Shown here: positions 59,331-60,000 of the stretch, piece after piece
Numbering within the stretch: the stretch's first letter is position 1
How the letters are laid out: every line of letters begins with the position of its first letter
Source: Liolophura sinensis
Lineage: Eukaryota > Mollusca > Polyplacophora > Chitonida > Chitonidae
Direction: 5' to 3'
Length of the DNA: 60,000 bases
NCBI RefSeq assembly: GCF_032854445.1
Contig: NC_088295.1
Span: forward strand, 13,071,385 to 13,131,384
The notes under the pieces: generated by a model
Seen by the model: only the letters and a program-made list of their open reading frames with translations
The model's database searches: none
What the model was told of the DNA's origin: nothing
Made by a program: the position numbers and the translations under genes

Positions 59331-60000
59331 ATACTCGTCAAAAACTTTACCGAAAGTGTCAAAGTCTATAAATGCTCAGATTCCGTGTGTGTTGAAAATT
59401 TGATTCCGACCGACACAAACTATCGCTTCTAACGTAAACTGACGCAGACTCCCATCATGTAATTCCACACAGCACGTGTCGGCTTGTCATGTCACAGGAG
59501 CATTGCAAAAAAGGCTAATAATCTACTTGACCGCGACACTAGGGCAGCCCAAGCCTCGATATTACTTATAATTACAGTCCAGTGAACCTTTTATCGAAGC
59601 CTCTCTCATCTGCAGTGATGTAATTGCACTCGGTGGAGACCTGCATGCGCCTTGAGCATGTCTCTATCCCCGGAACAATGCATTCCGACCGGTCGATGAA
59701 GTAACAAGGGTGGACGCCAAAAAACACAGCTATATATTAGCTTTGATAAGACGTGTCGGGTCAGGGCTGACCAATTGTCCGTGCAGGCTTTGTTAGCCAA
59801 TTCACAAAGAGGGTTTAGCACATATATACCAAGGCTGTATGACCCAGGTCAGAGTGATAAACTATACGGCTGTGCTGTAATTACGGCTGGTTCTGTATTG
59901 GACGTGTGAGAGAAGGACAATAGAGATTACGGATTTAGCAGTGACCAATTCCGCGTGAGTACAGCCGCCTCGCAGACACTAGATAATCGTCTGATTTATA
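59331..60000. other. intergenic to the window end
   Basis: Mixed to GC-richer sequence without a recognisable gene or repeat. The motif GGACAATAG near 59916, also present in the two duplicated islands, is too short to mean much by itself. Confidence 0.35.

Noticed and set aside
1-60000. CRISPR arrays, operons, phage or bacterial defence systems, rRNA and intact tRNA genes.
   Set aside because: None seen. Repeats are tandem without unique spacers, tRNA-like sequences are SINE heads, and the gene structure is eukaryotic.

Overview
The window is eukaryotic nuclear DNA, most likely from a mollusc. The coding part is a spliced adhesion G-protein-coupled receptor gene with GT-AG introns and an intronless neurogenin-type bHLH gene. 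The rest is a large non-coding landscape with tRNA-derived SINEs, foldback (MITE-like) elements, minisatellites and a long TA microsatellite. The mollusc assignment is inference. It rests on the SINE families, which resemble repeats I recall from bivalve and gastropod genomes, and on lophotrochozoan-looking gene structure. No species can be named from the sequence alone.

Layout. Positions 1-9080 (+ strand) carry the 3' half of the receptor: ten coding exons from the GPS autoproteolysis motif through TM7 to a very short C-terminal tail, then a terminal exon whose first codon is the stop, and a probable 3' UTR with a polyadenylation signal. All exon phases join without a break. Its introns are crowded. 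The TM1 exon sits between two different foldback elements. The intron after TM2 is opened by a roughly 1 kb, 32-bp minisatellite whose unit is a copy of the TM2 exon's own 3' end and splice donor. Other introns hold SINE pieces and another foldback. The 5' part of the gene (GAIN domain, N-terminus, promoter) lies outside the window.

Positions 9080-24470 are intergenic: foldback elements at about 10.4, 11.1 and 14.3 kb, a SINE fragment at 14.0 kb, a TA microsatellite at 18.2 kb and a SINE at 21.0 kb. Neurogenin lies on the minus strand at 24468-25307, with a TATA box and a possible CCAAT box upstream. From about 25.6 kb to the window end I see no gene I can defend. There is a second, 21-bp minisatellite at 29.9-30.9 kb, scattered SINEs and MITEs, one weak candidate exon at 34.1 kb, and degenerate TTAGGG-like repeats at 58.2-59.3 kb. 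Many GC-richer, non-repetitive islands are scattered through AT-rich sequence. Two of them (46.68-46.82 kb and 51.36-51.50 kb) are diverged inverted copies of each other.

The receptor and neurogenin show no sign of working together. The plausible reading is a developmental transcription factor in a gene-poor regulatory domain next to an unrelated receptor gene. I found no CRISPR array, operon, rRNA, intact tRNA or prokaryote-type system, and no convincing new multigene system.
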